Positions 1 to 11,333 of a stretch of DNA of 64,000 nucleotides are shown piece by piece; the stretch's first letter is position 1; every line of letters starts with the position of its first letter. The stretch covers positions 4,159,001 through 4,223,000 of the forward strand of contig JAUIMM010000566.1 of NCBI GenBank assembly GCA_031769625.1, written 5' to 3'. Under the pieces are notes generated by a model, which saw only the letters and a program-made list of their open reading frames with translations, was not told the DNA's origin and searched no databases. The stretch is from Taudactylus pleione. Taxonomy: Eukaryota > Chordata > Amphibia > Anura > Myobatrachidae. The translations under genes and the position numbers were made by a program.

Positions 1-117
1 AGAGAGAGAGATTACAGATTTTAGTTAGGGTTGGGATGAGCACAGGAGAAAGAGCTTTACTAATTTGTGAGGGTATAGTATCCAGATGAGAGGTAATAGA
101 GTAGGATGATGAGAAGA

Positions 118-213
118 GTCTACTGCCTGTTATAGTGCATAGAGAGGAATAATATGGGAGCGTAATATCTACTGTCTGTTATATTACTCTCCCATATTAT
201 TCCCCTCTATGCA
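118..213. repeat. Palindromic ~50-bp unit, inverted pair
   Basis: The word ctcccatattattcc and its complement ggaataatatgggag occur here as a head-to-head pair joined by ctactg(c/t)ctgttat. The same unit recurs at 3.8-4.4 kb in both orientations. It does not code for anything recognisable. Confidence 0.7.
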
Positions 214-280
214 ACGCAGATTCCTGATGCTCGCAGGCGTATGACCTGTTCTGCGCATTTGCAGAATGGGCCTGCGATCC

Positions 281-371
281 CAGGGGGGGGGGTTAGGTTT
301 AGGCACTTGGGTGGGGGGGGTTAGGGTTAGGCACCACTAAGGGGGGGTTAGGGGGTAGAATAGGGTAGGAA
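281..371 (+). repeat. G-rich, degenerate TTAGGG-like tract
   Basis: Runs of 7 to 9 G alternate with ggttaggtttagg and ggttagggttagg words. The strand could form G-quadruplexes and resembles a very short interstitial telomere-like repeat. There are too few exact TTAGGG copies to call it telomeric. Confidence 0.5.
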
Positions 372-1010
372 ATACCTTGGGATGATCGGGATTTTCACTG
401 CTGCCGGGATGCCGGTGTCGGGATTTGAACAATCATACTGAATCCTCATCAGCACAGGAATGAATACAAGCTGATTCATGAGATGTAGTCATTAGAATTA
501 GTTCATAGAAATGGCCATCTATAAGCACGCTGGTTTATTAGCAAACTGCCATATGAGAATAGTCCGTGGACACTGGCGTCCCAGTATTACACTTGTAAAA
601 TAATGAGTTACCTCAAATACGTAGCTGACCCACTATACTCCAATGTACAATAGCTGTCGGTCCACTACGTGGCGTGGCCACGCGGGGATCCGTTTCAACG
701 GGTACTCCCTTGTTTCAAGTCTGCGGCTGGAGGTGAGGAGGGAGCTTCAAGGCAGTATAGAGCAGCAGCATGTGACGGTCGATGCTCTCTGCGTGTAGCG
801 GCTGGGATGATTTGTACCAAGGCTGTTTCCCGTGTAGGGCTGCTACTCTCCACGTGTGGCGGTTGAGACGTTATTATCCCGGCTGCTCCCCAAATGGTCT
901 TAATCGGTGGTAGCAAGGACCGGAACAGTGGCTGGAAACAAGTTGGACTGGAGGCTGACGTCAACACGTTTCGTCCCTTGAATAGCCGGGATTTTCTCAA
1001 GGAGTCTTGA
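372..1010. other. Intergenic DNA, no gene recognised
   Basis: Only short reading frames without family resemblance are present. Nothing supports an exon, although the body of ERLIN2 must lie upstream of its last exon at 6.9 kb, so this stretch may be intronic. Confidence 0.4.
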
Positions 1011-2023
1011 GAGAGTCCGCTTTATCCTCACTCATATCTCCAACTGTCTCCGTGCTATCTCTTCCTGGATGTCCCAGCGATTTCTTAAACTTATATGTCT
1101 AAGACTGAGCTGATTATTTTCCCACCCTCCAACATAACCGCACTTCCCACCATTTCTTTATCAATTGATGGCACAACTATCTCATCTAGCCCTCAAGTGT
1201 GATGTCTTGGTTATCCTGGACTCCTACCTCTCCTTGAAACCACATATTCAGTTCCTCTCACAGTACTGTCATGTCGATCTTAAAAATATTTCCAAGATTA
1301 GACCCTGTCTCACCCAGGATGCCACTAAAACCCTCATACACTCACTGGTCATCTCCAGATTGGACTACTGTTACCTCCTCCTATCTGGCCTCCCCAACTC
1401 CCATCTCTCTCCTCTCCAGTCTTTCCTCAAAGCTGCTGCTCGGCTCATCTTCCTCTCCAAACGCTCTAAATCTGCCTCCCCTCTCCTACAAGCCCTCCAC
1501 TGGCTCCCCTTCCCTTTCAGAACCCAATTCAAGGTTCTTACACTCGCTTACAAAGCCCTCACCCAGTCTTCTCCCATTTACATCTCTGATCTAATTTCTC
1601 TTCACTCTGCTGTCCACCCTCTTCTTTCAACAAATGTACGCCGCCTCTCCTGCCAGCTGATTACTTCCTCCCACTCCCGTCTCCAAGATTTTGCCCGTGC
1701 TGCTCCCCACCTTTGGAACTCTCTCCCTCTTCCCTTCAGACTCTCCTCCTCTCTACAATCCTTCAAACGGGCTTTCAAGACCCACTACTTCCAGCTCTCA
1801 TCTTAACTTGCTGCTACATGCTCCTTCCTCCCTGTCTACCACATCTGTGTCACACCTGTTTGTCTGCCCCTCCCCTTAAGAATGCAAGCTCTTACGAGCA
1901 GGACCCTCTACTCTCTTGTGCTTCTCCTTACTTTACTTTCATCTACTTCTTACTCCCCACTAGAGCACCTAACACTTATGCTCTGTTGCTTATCTGGGTG
2001 TAATGGTCGCTAATGTAGCAATG
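1011..2023 (+). mobile_element. LINE, L2/CR1-like, 3' part (first half)
   Basis: This is the 3' part of a non-LTR retrotransposon: end of the reverse transcriptase, then a 3' tail starting near 1880 with the word aagctcttacgagcagg, which is typical of vertebrate L2/CR1-type tails. A Tc1 element interrupts the tail at a TA; the rest resumes at 3680. The 5' end is missing. Confidence 0.75.
1165..1806 (+). pseudogene. LINE reverse transcriptase C-terminal fragment
   Basis: An open frame of about 213 codons matches the region after the polymerase core of L2/CR1-type reverse transcriptases. Recognisable landmarks are SRLDYCYLLLSGLP, then KAAARLIF, then LHWLPFPFRTQFKVLTLAYK and a final SLPLPFR segment. 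Just upstream (1040-1100) another frame reads an AISSWMSQRFLKL-like stretch, the usual WM..N.LKLN..KTE region, so at least one frameshift separates them. The catalytic YADD part is not in the window. It is an inactive remnant. Confidence 0.75.
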
Positions 2024-2025
2024 TA

Positions 2026-3677
2026 CAGTCAGGTGCAAAAATATTGGGACATTGACAGAATTTTCATATTTTGGCTTCTATTCACCACCACAATGGCTTT
2101 GAAATGAAACAAACAAGATGTACTTTAACTGCAGACTTTCAGATTTAATTTGAGGGTAATTTCATCCAAATCAGGTGACCGGTGTAGGAATTACAACGGT
2201 TTCTATATGTGCCTCCAACTTTTTAAGGGGCCAAAAGTATTGGGACTATCAACGCAAAAGCTATTTCATGGACAGGTGTGGACTATTCCTTCGTTATTTC
2301 ATTATCAATTAAGCAGGTAAAAGGTCTGGAGTTGATTCTAGGTGTGATATTTGCATTTGGAATCAGTTGCTGTCGAGACTCAATATGAGATCCAAAGAAC
2401 TGTCACTATCAGTGAAGCAAGCCACCATTAGGCTGAAAAATCAAAACAAACCCATCAGAGAGATATCAAACACATTAGGTGTGGCCAAATCAACTGTTTG
2501 GCACATTCTTAAAAAGAAAGAACGCATCGGAGAGCTCAGCAACACCAAAAGACACGGTAGACCACGGAAAACAACTGTGGTGGATGATAGAAGAATTATT
2601 TCCCTGGTGAAGAAAAACCCCTTCACAACAGTTGGCCAAATCAAAAACACTCTCCAGGAGGTAGGTGTATATGTGTCAAAGTCAACAATCAAGAGAAGAC
2701 TTCACAAGAGTGAATATAGAGGGTTCACCACAAGATGTAAACCATTGGTGAGCCACAAAAACAGGAAGACCAGATTAGAGTTTGCCAAACAACATCTAAA
2801 AAAGCCATTACAGTTCTGGAACAACATCCTATGGACAGATGAGACAAAGATCAACTTGTACCAGAGTGATGGGAAGAGAAGAGTATGGAGAAGGAAAGGA
2901 ACTGCTCATGATCCAAAACATACCACCTCATCAGTGAAGCATGGTGGTGGTAGTGTCATGGCGTGGGCATGTATGGCTGCCAATGGAACTGGTTCCCTTG
3001 TATTTATTGATGATGTGGCTGCTGACAAAAGCAGCAGAATGAATTCTGAAGTGTTTCGGGCAATAATATATGCTCATATTCAGTCAAATTCTTCAGAACT
3101 CATTGGACGGCGCTTCACAGTGCAGATGGACAATGACCCGAAACATACTGCAAAAGCAACCAAAGAGTTTTTTTAAGGCTAAAGAGTGGAATGTTATGCA
3201 ATGGCCAAGTCAATCCCCTGACCTTTATCTGATTGAGCATGCATTTCACTTGATGAAGACAAAACTGAAGGGAAAATGCCCCAAGAACAAGCAGGAACTG
3301 AAGACATTTGCAGTAGAGGCCTGGCAGAGCATCACCAGGGATGAAACCCAGCGTCTGGTGATGTCTATGCGTTCCAGACTTCAGGCTGTAATTGCCTGCA
3401 AAGGATTTGCAACAAAGTATTAAAAAGTGAAAGTTAGATTTAGGATTGTTTAGTTTGTCCCATTACTTTTGGCCCCTTAAAAAGTGGGAGGCACATATAG
3501 AAACCGTTGTAATTCCTACACCGTTCACCTGATTTGGATGTAATTACCCTCAAATGAAATCTGAAAGTCTGCAGTTAAATCACATCTTGTTTGTTTCCTT
3601 TCAAAGCCATTGTGGTGGTGAATAGAGGCCAAAATATGAAAATTCTGTCAATGTCCCAATATTTATGCACCTGACTG
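2026..3677 (+). mobile_element. Tc1/mariner DNA transposon, near full length
   Basis: The element is flanked by TA on both sides (2024-2025, 3678-3679) and begins cagtcaggtgcaaaaatat. Its inverted terminal repeats are about 220 bp long (2026-2247 and 3457-3677). Between them lies one transposase gene. It is inserted in the 3' tail of an older LINE. A fragment of the same family lies at 21.25 kb. Confidence 0.92.
2367..3423 (+). pseudogene. Tc1-family transposase, one frameshift
   Basis: The transposase would cut and paste the element at TA sites. The N-terminal half is a pair of helix-turn-helix domains (REISNTLGVAKSTVWHILKK region, then the GRPRKTT linker near residue 65). The catalytic DDE domain shows the first Asp in WTDETKINLY, the second in QMDNDPKHTAKATK and the Glu in the DLYLIEHAFHL segment, where most relatives have NPIENLW. 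A run of seven T at about 3168-3174 shifts the frame and gives an immediate TAA at 3174-3176. The remaining ~80 codons follow in the next frame to 3423. Apart from this shift the protein looks complete, so the copy is dead but young. Confidence 0.9.
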
Positions 3678-3679
3678 TA

Positions 3680-3800
3680 TATTATACTTTTCCTCGTCCT
3701 GTATTGTATTGTATTGTACTGTAAGTCACTGGTCAACCTATCTGTTTATGTACTATGTTAGGTGCTGTGGAGCCCTTGTGGCACCATATAATTAAATTAT
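3680..3800 (+). mobile_element. LINE 3' tail (second half)
   Basis: The sequence ttaggtgctgtggagccc followed by ttgtggcaccatataatt is the usual 3' end of frog L2/CR1-type LINEs. It is the continuation of the LINE interrupted at 2023. Confidence 0.6.
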
Positions 3801-4400
3801 GATAATATTGCTTATTATATTACTCTCCCATATAATTGTTCTCTACGCACTACTGTATATCTACTGCCTGTTATATTACGCTCCCATATTATTCCCCTCT
3901 ATGCGTATGGGTCCGATGTTAGACGATTATTTTGCTATGTTGCCCAAGAATACGGATGTGTGTAAGAGGAAGTGTGCGTCCTTATGGTAAGCTGTGATCG
4001 CAATGCGATTGCAAACATTTGCATTTCACCGCTAATATTAGCAACTGCGGTACGTGCATTCTAGCGGAATAGCAATCCTTGCTGAATCAGGCCCCTAGTG
4101 CGTAGAGAGGAATAATATGGGAGCGTAATATAACAGGCAGTAGATGTAGTACTCTCCCATATCTACTGTCTGTTCTATTACTCTCCCATATTATTCCTCT
4201 CTACGCACTATATCTACTGCCTGTTATAGTGCGTAGAGAGGAATAATATGGGAGAGTACTATATCTACTGCCTGTTCTATTACGCTCCCATATTATTCCT
4301 CTCTACGCATTATATCTAATGCCTGCTATATTACTCTCCTATATAATTCTATATCTACTGCCTGTTGTATTACTCTCCCATATTATTCGTCTCTACGCAC
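3801..4400. repeat. Array of ~50-bp units in alternating orientation
   Basis: At least seven whole or partial copies of a unit running ctactgcctgttatatta, ctctcccatattatt, cctctctacgcacta are present. Most are forward; two (about 4099-4147 and 4228-4262) are reversed, so adjacent copies can pair into long hairpins. A separate MITE (3909-4094) interrupts the array. Confidence 0.75.
3909..4094. mobile_element. Short MITE of the GGGTCYGA family
   Basis: Ends are gggtccgatg and gctgaatcaggccc. Its interior (cgcaatgcgattgcaaac, tgctaatatt-like words) matches, in opposite orientation, the larger element at 13660-14422. No clear target duplication was found. Confidence 0.6.
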
Positions 4401-4585
4401 TCTGGGACACATTCTGAGCCAGACACAAATCCAAATGTGAACAGAACTTGCAGATATCTGCTAACTGTAACATGTATATGTGCGCATGGACCCAGCAATT
4501 CAAAGCTGTCTGATGTTTTAAAGTGGCAATCATTTAAAAGGGAAAACCACGCCGGTTTTGCCGTTAAACGATTGTCATTTTAAAA

Positions 4586-4618
4586 CAGGGGTGCGGAACC
4601 TTTTTTCTGTTGAGGGCC

Positions 4619-4699
<81 letters not shown>

Positions 4700-4987
4700 T
4701 CATTCGTGGGCCCAGTGCAGGCTGCGGTCCCTCAATGTGACATCACACGGGGCGGAGCCACAATCACCGTTGCTTACAGCAATACCCAGAGGTGTAAGGG
4801 CAGCGGTGTACCGTCAAAAGGGTCCTAAGGATGCTTCAGGCGGCACTGCTGAATAGATTCTGGCTGAAGGGTGCTATTCTAGGCACCCTGCTAGCCAGAT
4901 GAGGCTAGCAGAAAAAAGCTATGAGGGCCAGACCAAATGATTCCCTGGGCCTTATACGGCCCCAAGGCCTGAGGTTCCCCATCCCTG
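4586..4987. mobile_element. hAT MITE with 8-bp TSD
   Basis: Terminal repeats are caggggtgcggaacc and ggttccccatccctg. Both flanks carry ttttaaaa (4578-4585 and 4988-4995), the 8-bp duplication expected of hAT elements. It contains a (TA)n tract at about 4624-4695. A second copy of the family is at 12602-12945. Confidence 0.9.
4624..4695. repeat. (TA)n microsatellite
   Basis: About 36 uninterrupted TA repeats lie inside the hAT element. It is self-complementary and probably length-variable. Confidence 0.95.
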
Positions 4988-5479
4988 TTTTAAAACATCA
5001 GCCAGACTCAACAGCATCTCGCTGATGCCTGCACGTTACAGGCTATTACATTTATCCCTGTTATATTACTGTTCCATAATATTCTTCTCTGCACACATTG
5101 GGGAGGGAAGCAAAGAAAGCAAATAACTTCACCATTGGCGTAACCAGGGCAGGTCGGCCGGGGCTCGTGTCCTGGGCGCCGCCGGCCGTGGCTCAGTAAA
5201 GTCAGTGTAGTGCGGACTGCAGTGAATGCGATCCGCACTACACAGTAACACACCCCTCCGTCGGCGCTGGGTAGCAAACTCGTACTACCCAGCGGCAGTG
5301 TGTGTGTTTTAGCAGAAGCCAATGAGAGTCAGACACTCTCATTGCCTGCTGCGCCCGGAGCTGGAGCTTACTCATGAGCTCCGCCTTCCGGCTCCTGCAG
5401 TGGGTGATTGGAGACACGTCATGACGTCTCTCCCATAGTACCGAGCAGGAGGACGGAGGAGCAGACACAGTATGTATGT

Positions 5480-5610
5480 CTGTGTGTGTGTGTGTGTGTG
5501 TATATGTATATATATATGTATGTATATGTATGTATGCATGTATGTATATGTATATATATATATATATAAACTATAATATATATAATACTGTAATATAATA
5601 TATATATATA
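5480..5610. repeat. TG/TA/ATGT simple repeat
   Basis: (TG)n passes into (TATG)n and (TA)n. Reading frames here are artefacts of the repeat. Confidence 0.9.
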
Positions 5611-5611
5611 C

Positions 5612-6055
5612 TACTGGAGGCACTGTATAACGGGCAATACTGGAGGCATTGTATAAAGGGCACTACTTGGGGTCTGCATAAGGGGGGGCACTGTATAAGG
5701 GGGACCACTACTGGGGGTCTGCATAAGGGGGACCACTACTGGGGGCACTGTATAAGGGGCACTACTGGAGGCATTGTATAACAGGCACTACTGGGGACAC
5801 TGTATAAGGGGGACCACTATTGGGGCCTGCATAAGAGTGACCACTACTGTAGGCACTGCATACTGGGGGTACTGTATACGGTACTTCTGGGAGCCTGCAT
5901 AAGGGGGACCACTACTGGGTGTGCTGCCTAGGGGGGGGACTGTATAAGGGGAACCACTTGGGGCACTGTATAAGGGAGACTACTACTGGAGGCACTATAT
6001 AAGGGTGCACTACTGGGGACATTGCATAAGGGGCACTACTACGGGAGGCATTAAG
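5612..6055 (+). repeat. Degenerate ~30-40-bp minisatellite
   Basis: About a dozen imperfect copies of ggcactgtataaggggg followed by accactactggg fill this stretch within the hAT-like element. Confidence 0.75.
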
Positions 6056-6260
6056 GTGCATATAGAATGGAAAGTAATGTTCCCAGAGTAATGAGAAACG
6101 GGGGTGTGCCATGTTGACATGCCCCTTGTGGCATGTGACCACGCCCACTTTTTGCCATGCACACCTTCGGCGCGCACACATGGGGGTGGGTGGCGGGGGC
6201 TGGGACGGTGCTCCATTTTTCATCTTGACCTGGGCTCCAAATACCCTAGTTATGCCACTG

Positions 6261-6921
6261 GACTTCACACCTGGACAAACCATGTTGCACTGCTAAGGGG
6301 TGCAAATACATTTATATTTTTAGCATGTAGAGTGAATACCGGCTGCTGATACATGTAGCCCACAAATACTGGACAGCTTGATTTTCACACTGCAATTTAG
6401 ATTTGAGTTTGGACACACCTCTCCCAAATCTAACTATATATGCACATTATAAATGTACCCCACCTGCAATGCAACATAGTTTTGCCAAGGTGCAAAGGTA
6501 CTTGCTCTTTTGCTCTGCTCCCAACTCAGAATCATTCCAATTATCTACATACTGATGGATATTTTTCTCTCCCATATTATTCCACTATCTGTTTGCACAC
6601 AATTCATCTCTGCATGCTCTGTTCTGTATTACCTCTTTGTATACCTCCCAATCATTCTTCTGATTTAGGATGTGTTTATTTAGTATACTTTTAATTTTTG
6701 AGCCTTTGCAATACTTTTTGTCCAATTGGACAAATGTACCAAACAAGCTGCAGCTTCGGTGGCAACATGGCCAAGAGTGCAACCTGTGTTTGAAAAGGTC
6801 TATTACATTACAACTCTCCTGTCATTCCCAGATCTCCATCTTTATTATTCTTGGTTTGCTATACAATATTACATAGTTTTATCCTTGACCTAAATGTATT
6901 TGTTTGCCCTTTTTGCTGCAG
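6261..6921 (+). other. Probable last ERLIN2 intron, 3' part
   Basis: No gene is recognised. A decayed copy of the ctcccatattattcc unit lies near 6565. The stretch ends in a pyrimidine-rich tract and gctgcag acceptor just before the ERLIN2 exon. Confidence 0.5.
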
Positions 6922-7122
6922 CTGAAACTAACCCCTGAATACCTGCAACTGATTAAGTACCAAGCCATCGCTGCAAACAGTAAGATCTATTTTGGAAAGG
7001 ATATCCCGGACATGTTTGTGGACAGCTCGCCTGGAGCCCCTGCCATAGCAGAACTACCTCTGGAAGACCCCTTTCTTTTTAAAGACACAAGTTCATTCAT
7101 GAAAGAGGAGACAAAATCATGA
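6922..7122 (+). CDS. ERLIN2: ERLIN2, final coding exon (partial gene)
   Basis: Erlin-2 is an SPFH/prohibitin-family protein of the ER membrane. With erlin-1 it forms a large ring-like scaffold that helps degrade activated IP3 receptors and regulates sterol signalling. Only the last 66 codons lie here. The exon follows a ctgcag acceptor, reads [19 protein letters not shown] and [11 protein letters not shown], and ends at TGA 7120-7122. This matches the conserved end of the SPFH/coiled-coil part; the following ~29 residues are the variable tail. GKDIP rather than GSNIP points to erlin-2 over erlin-1, and PLPBP downstream on the same strand repeats the human gene order. All earlier exons must be upstream of the window. 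Family certain, paralogue very likely. Confidence 0.87.
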   Translation: MKLTPEYLQLIKYQAIAANSKIYFGKDIPDMFVDSSPGAPAIAELPLEDPFLFKDTSSFMKEETKS

Positions 7123-9716
7123 GGACATGAAATACAATGTTCATTTTTACCAAGAAAAAAATGTAAATCTTAAAAAAAAAACAGAAAAAAAAAAATCATT
7201 ATTTTTTTTTTTTTTCAGAAAATTCAGCACTCTCAATCAATGACTCTGGAAGACGATACTTGGGTTTTATTTTTATTTTGATTTTTTTTCTTGGTAATCT
7301 GATTGAAATGTTTCATTGTAAGAATTTTGTTTTTTGTAATTTGTGTACTGACTTGGATACATCTTCCAGAACATTGAGTCCCCACATGAACTAGAACTAG
7401 CTCACTCTACCACTTCCTCTGAATTGATCCTGTTTCTGTTCCACTAATCCGTATACCGGCAGCTGTAACTCTGTGAGCTTGTGAGAGCCATACACTAACT
7501 AGGGACCAATATTTGGGTTCACTTGTGTAGTCTACATATTGTACAATGTAGGATGTATTCTTGGCGACATAGGCCCAAACTAGAGGTAGGTTCTCTATGG
7601 CTGTTATGGTGCTTACTAGTATGAGTGTTCTGTGCAAACACGTGTAGCTCCAATACAGATTAGTTACTTACACTGGCCACACCTGGTGCAACTCTACTGC
7701 TCACCCAAAGCACCAAGATTAGAGTTCAGTTTAACATCATGTGTAATGCTGGGCGTACACTGCCAGATAAAATGCAGGTCAGACATTTTGTCTGACACCC
7801 TGCAGTTATCACAGGCATACACTGAAGATATCTCAGTGTATTGGCCCCGATATCTGTGCTTCTTCCCTTGGGAGGAGACATTTCCTCCGTTTCTCCCCTT
7901 GGAAGAACTGGGGAAAAGTCTGTTGGTAGGCCGTGGCTGGGCATACACTGCCCGATGCGGCTGACTATGAATTGACAAAATATTGCATCAGACGGATATG
8001 CTGGACAATCCAGCATGGCCAACTGATCGATATTTCATCATCGGTCACACACAGTACAGTTATTGGGGCGATCTGCCAATATCTGGAGGATCGGCTCCAT
8101 AATTGTATAGATTATGCCCAGCATGGCCAAATTGGATATCTTCTGTAATCACAGGGGCCTGTAAGCCACAGATGAGCTCTATTAGCCTAATTGTACAGTT
8201 CGATTGCATTTAACAACATGGCTGATGATAATCCTATTGATTTCAATTAGATTGTTGGAAAAGGTGTTTTGTTTTTTTTTAGCTTTTAAATCCTGTCTAT
8301 GTGATTTGTTGGGCCTATTGCAGTGTGTGTGGTCAGCATTAGAATACCAAAGTAGACTTATTGCTCTCTATGTCCATGTGATGTTTACCACTTACTGAAG
8401 ACCCAAATCCAGGGTCACACCGCACTACAAAGGAACTTTTCCTGTGATCTTTTGTTTAACTGAGAGAGTATAAGTATTTACCTATTGTTGCTGTTGCGCT
8501 CATACCTTGTGTTCAATGGCCTGCAGGGGTCAGTGGTCTAATAGAGGTCTTCTAGTGTTGGGAGGTGATGTGTATGGAAGTAATATTGTTATGTTCTGGG
8601 GTTTGCTAATTAGTGAGTGTGTCATTTAGCAAGGGTTCTCAGTGACTATATTTTGGGGTTACTCACCTTTACCTGCTCAGGGGAATGAATATTGTCCACA
8701 TTGTGCCCTGACAAACTGCATCCCCTCACACAGCTCCTAATACAAGCCTGCAGCAGAGAAAAGAGCTGGTAGGGCCTGAAGCAGGAAGTAACTAGGGGCC
8801 GCAGCCAAAGGCCCAGTAGACAGAATAGAGCCCTTGGGTCCCTGCTCATTACTTACCAACTGGCTTTCACAATTAGAAATGCTTATTTCAAGGAATGTTT
8901 GCCAGCTGTTACTAACACATTTAAAGAGACAAATTAATCATTCACACGGCTTCACTAGGCATCTCCAGTTTTCAATGTATTTGCTGAAAAACACTAATAA
9001 TGTCCAAGATATTTTATTTTATTTTTTTTGTTACTGTGGTAGTGGGTTCTCCGAAACGGTGAACAATGAACTCCTTGTGTAGTTGGGCACACTTTAATCT
9101 TTTTGTGGAGGATTTATTTTTTTAATTAGCATGTCCACAAAAATGCATCCATATCTAGACTTGTGCACATCTTGTGGCCCTTTCTGCCTGGCGAGGAGGA
9201 CCAGAGAAGCAGGTGGAAGGGGGTGTACAAGTAAGTGTAGCACGCCACCTGGAGATGCAATTAACTAAGGACACATCCCCAGATCGGTTTCTAGCGCTGT
9301 ATCATTTACCGGTCCTGGTGGTCAGGTGAGAAATCGAACAATGATGGTGACACTGCCAAGACACTATTCCACTCCATGTTTGTGACACTTTATTATATTG
9401 TGTGAAAATGGGTTAATATGACTGTGGCACTTACTACTAATACCATCAAGCAACATCTCTAATTTTGTGTTCTGAAAATAGGCATAAACTCTAACTAAGG
9501 CTCAATGTATTTACCGCATTGTTGTACGCAGACAGACAGCTGCCCGTATAAGGAAAAATAAACTTTAAGTTTTTTGTTTATTATTATTTATCTAATTATG
9601 TTAAAACATGCAGCGGCATCTGGCCGAAAAATTATCCAGTTCAGGCAGCAGATTAAATAAGTATCAAATATAAATATAAAAAGCAATTTAAATAAACACT
9701 TCCACCACTGTATAGT
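7123..9716 (+). other. ERLIN2 3' UTR and downstream DNA
   Basis: A/T homopolymer runs follow the stop. A possible polyadenylation signal AATAAA is at 9557-9562, far from the stop, so the true 3' end is not settled. Around 7747-8135 the words tgctgggcgtacactgcc and ggctgggcatacactgcc mark decayed ends of the TTAA-type MITE family. No other gene is recognised. Confidence 0.4.
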
Positions 9717-9720
9717 TTAA

Positions 9721-10006
9721 AGCTGTGTACACACTAGACGATATATTGGATGATCTGTCGTTTTGGGACGAATTGAAAACAACAAATTGTCCAATGTATA
9801 CGCACTATCGCGCACTTCTGTGTACTGTTCGCCGCATTTCAGATCTGCCTGCAGAGCAGGTCAATCTGACGGCCGACACCATGGTTCTGGATGCAGCGGA
9901 GGAATGACATATCGGGCGGTTGTACACCAGATCATGCAGTGTGTACGGACCGCCTGATATATCGTGCCGTTACTGGGTACTAACATCACCTGGTGTGTAC
10001 CAAGCA
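9721..10006. mobile_element. TTAA-type MITE
   Basis: Ends agctgtgtacacactagacg and ggtgtgtaccaagca are flanked by TTAA at 9717-9720 and 10007-10010. TTAA duplications occur with Kolobok/T2 and piggyBac-type transposases; Kolobok MITEs are abundant in Xenopus. No coding sequence. Confidence 0.75.
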
Positions 10007-10086
10007 TTAATGCATGTTTGATTGTATGGTTACAAGCATATGCTTGCTATTTTATTTGGATACAATTTTGCAGTCTCCAGTCTTAA

Positions 10087-10510
10087 GCCGGGCACACACT
10101 ATATGATATGCTTGCTCCCGCAGGTGGCTAGCGACATCTCGCAGCAGGGCTGACGGGATGTCACCAATGATGCCATGCTGCAGAATGCAGCACGACACGT
10201 CCCTCCCCCTGTCGCACGCGGCATCGGCAAATGTGTATGCACTTGCTGGGTCCAGTCGCCGGCAATGTTATGCTGGGTACACATTGTCTAATGCAGTGGT
10301 TCTCAAACTCGGTCCTCAGGACCCCACACAAGTCACGTTTTCCAGGTCACACAGCAGGTGCACAGGTGTATTCATTACTGACACATTTTGAAAGATCCAC
10401 AGGTGAAGCTAATTATTTTACTTGTGAGTGTGAGGAGACCTGGAAAACATGCACTGTGTGGGGTCCTGAGGACCGAGTTTGAGAACCTGTGGTCTAATGT
10501 GTACCCAGCA
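10087..10510. mobile_element. TTAA-type MITE hosting a hAT element
   Basis: It starts gccgggcacacactat right after TTAA (10083-10086) and ends gtgtacccagca. The right-hand TTAA has decayed. A hAT element (10294-10491) is nested inside. Confidence 0.65.
10294..10491. mobile_element. hAT foldback MITE, 8-bp TSD
   Basis: Ends are cagtggttctcaaactcgg and its near complement gagtttgagaacc. The flanks gtctaatg (10286-10293, 10492-10499) are an exact 8-bp duplication. The two halves fold back: ggtcctcaggaccccac pairs with gtggggtcctgaggacc. Confidence 0.9.
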
Positions 10511-10904
10511 TTTTTGTTGGTGTTTTTCTCTCTCTGACTCAATGGCCTGCTCCCTGTCACTGCCAATAATAGGTTACCTGTTGTTGAGTTTGAATGCATT
10601 TGCATATGTAAAATGTGTTCACAGAAAACCACAATGCCCGTATATGTAGAGTTGCAAAAATCACAAGAAGTGTGCAAGTTTGCACCCACAACATAGGTGC
10701 CTGGTGTATGTCAGACATGCGTAAAGGAAACTTACACCCATGTATTAAAAATTTGTTTTTCTTTTTTTAATATCTAAGTATGCATTCGCTATCAGGTGTG
10801 AATAAAATAGAACCTGTAGAAAGCAGCAGCTACAACTCTGTCTCGTTAGCCCGCCTCTGACGGCTTTCCACAAATCTGCATAAATTATATATATTCTCTC
10901 TCTC

Positions 10905-11030
10905 TCTCTCTCAGTATTTCTTAAACTCTGTCCTCATTGAACCATAACCTATACTACAGCTAGATAATCTGGAAAACATGCACTGTTAACGAGTTCCACG
11001 AGGACCAGGTTTGAGAAACATTGGCCTAGG
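10905..11030. mobile_element. Decayed hAT foldback fragment
   Basis: tatttcttaaactctgtcct and ggaccaggtttgagaaac are diverged ends of the element type at 10294. No TSD was established. Confidence 0.45.
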
Positions 11031-11050
11031 TCCAGGAGCTGATGGCTAAT

Positions 11051-11333
11051 GCTGGGCATACACTATACAATTATCTGTCCAATCTGGCTGGTTGGAATGA
11101 AAACCTGGTAATTTATGGGAGCAAATGGTTTTAAACACTGGAAAACAGACAAAAACAATTGTTCAAATTGGTTAAATTTGTTTTATTTAACCAATTTGGC
11201 TGAGCGACCATTTTTGTCTGTTTTCCAGTGCTTGTGAACAAATGTTCGATTGTCATTTGCTCCCATACATTACCAGGTTTTCATTCCAACCAGCCAGATT
11301 GGACAGATATCTGACAGATAGTGTATGCCCAGC
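11051..11333. mobile_element. TTAA-type foldback MITE
   Basis: gctgggcatacactata at the left pairs with tagtgtatgcccagc at the right, and the complementarity continues for most of the element (aaaacctggtaa with ttaccaggtttt). Flanks are ctaa (11047-11050) and TTAA (11334-11337). Confidence 0.8.

Larger units (their letters stand above)
5133..6260. mobile_element. hAT-like non-autonomous element, 1.1 kb
   Basis: Ends are cattggcgtaacc and gttatgccactg. Flanks aacttcac (5125-5132) and gacttcac (6261-6268) form an 8-bp TSD with one mismatch. No transposase is present. The interior holds a dinucleotide tract and a degenerate minisatellite. Confidence 0.8.
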
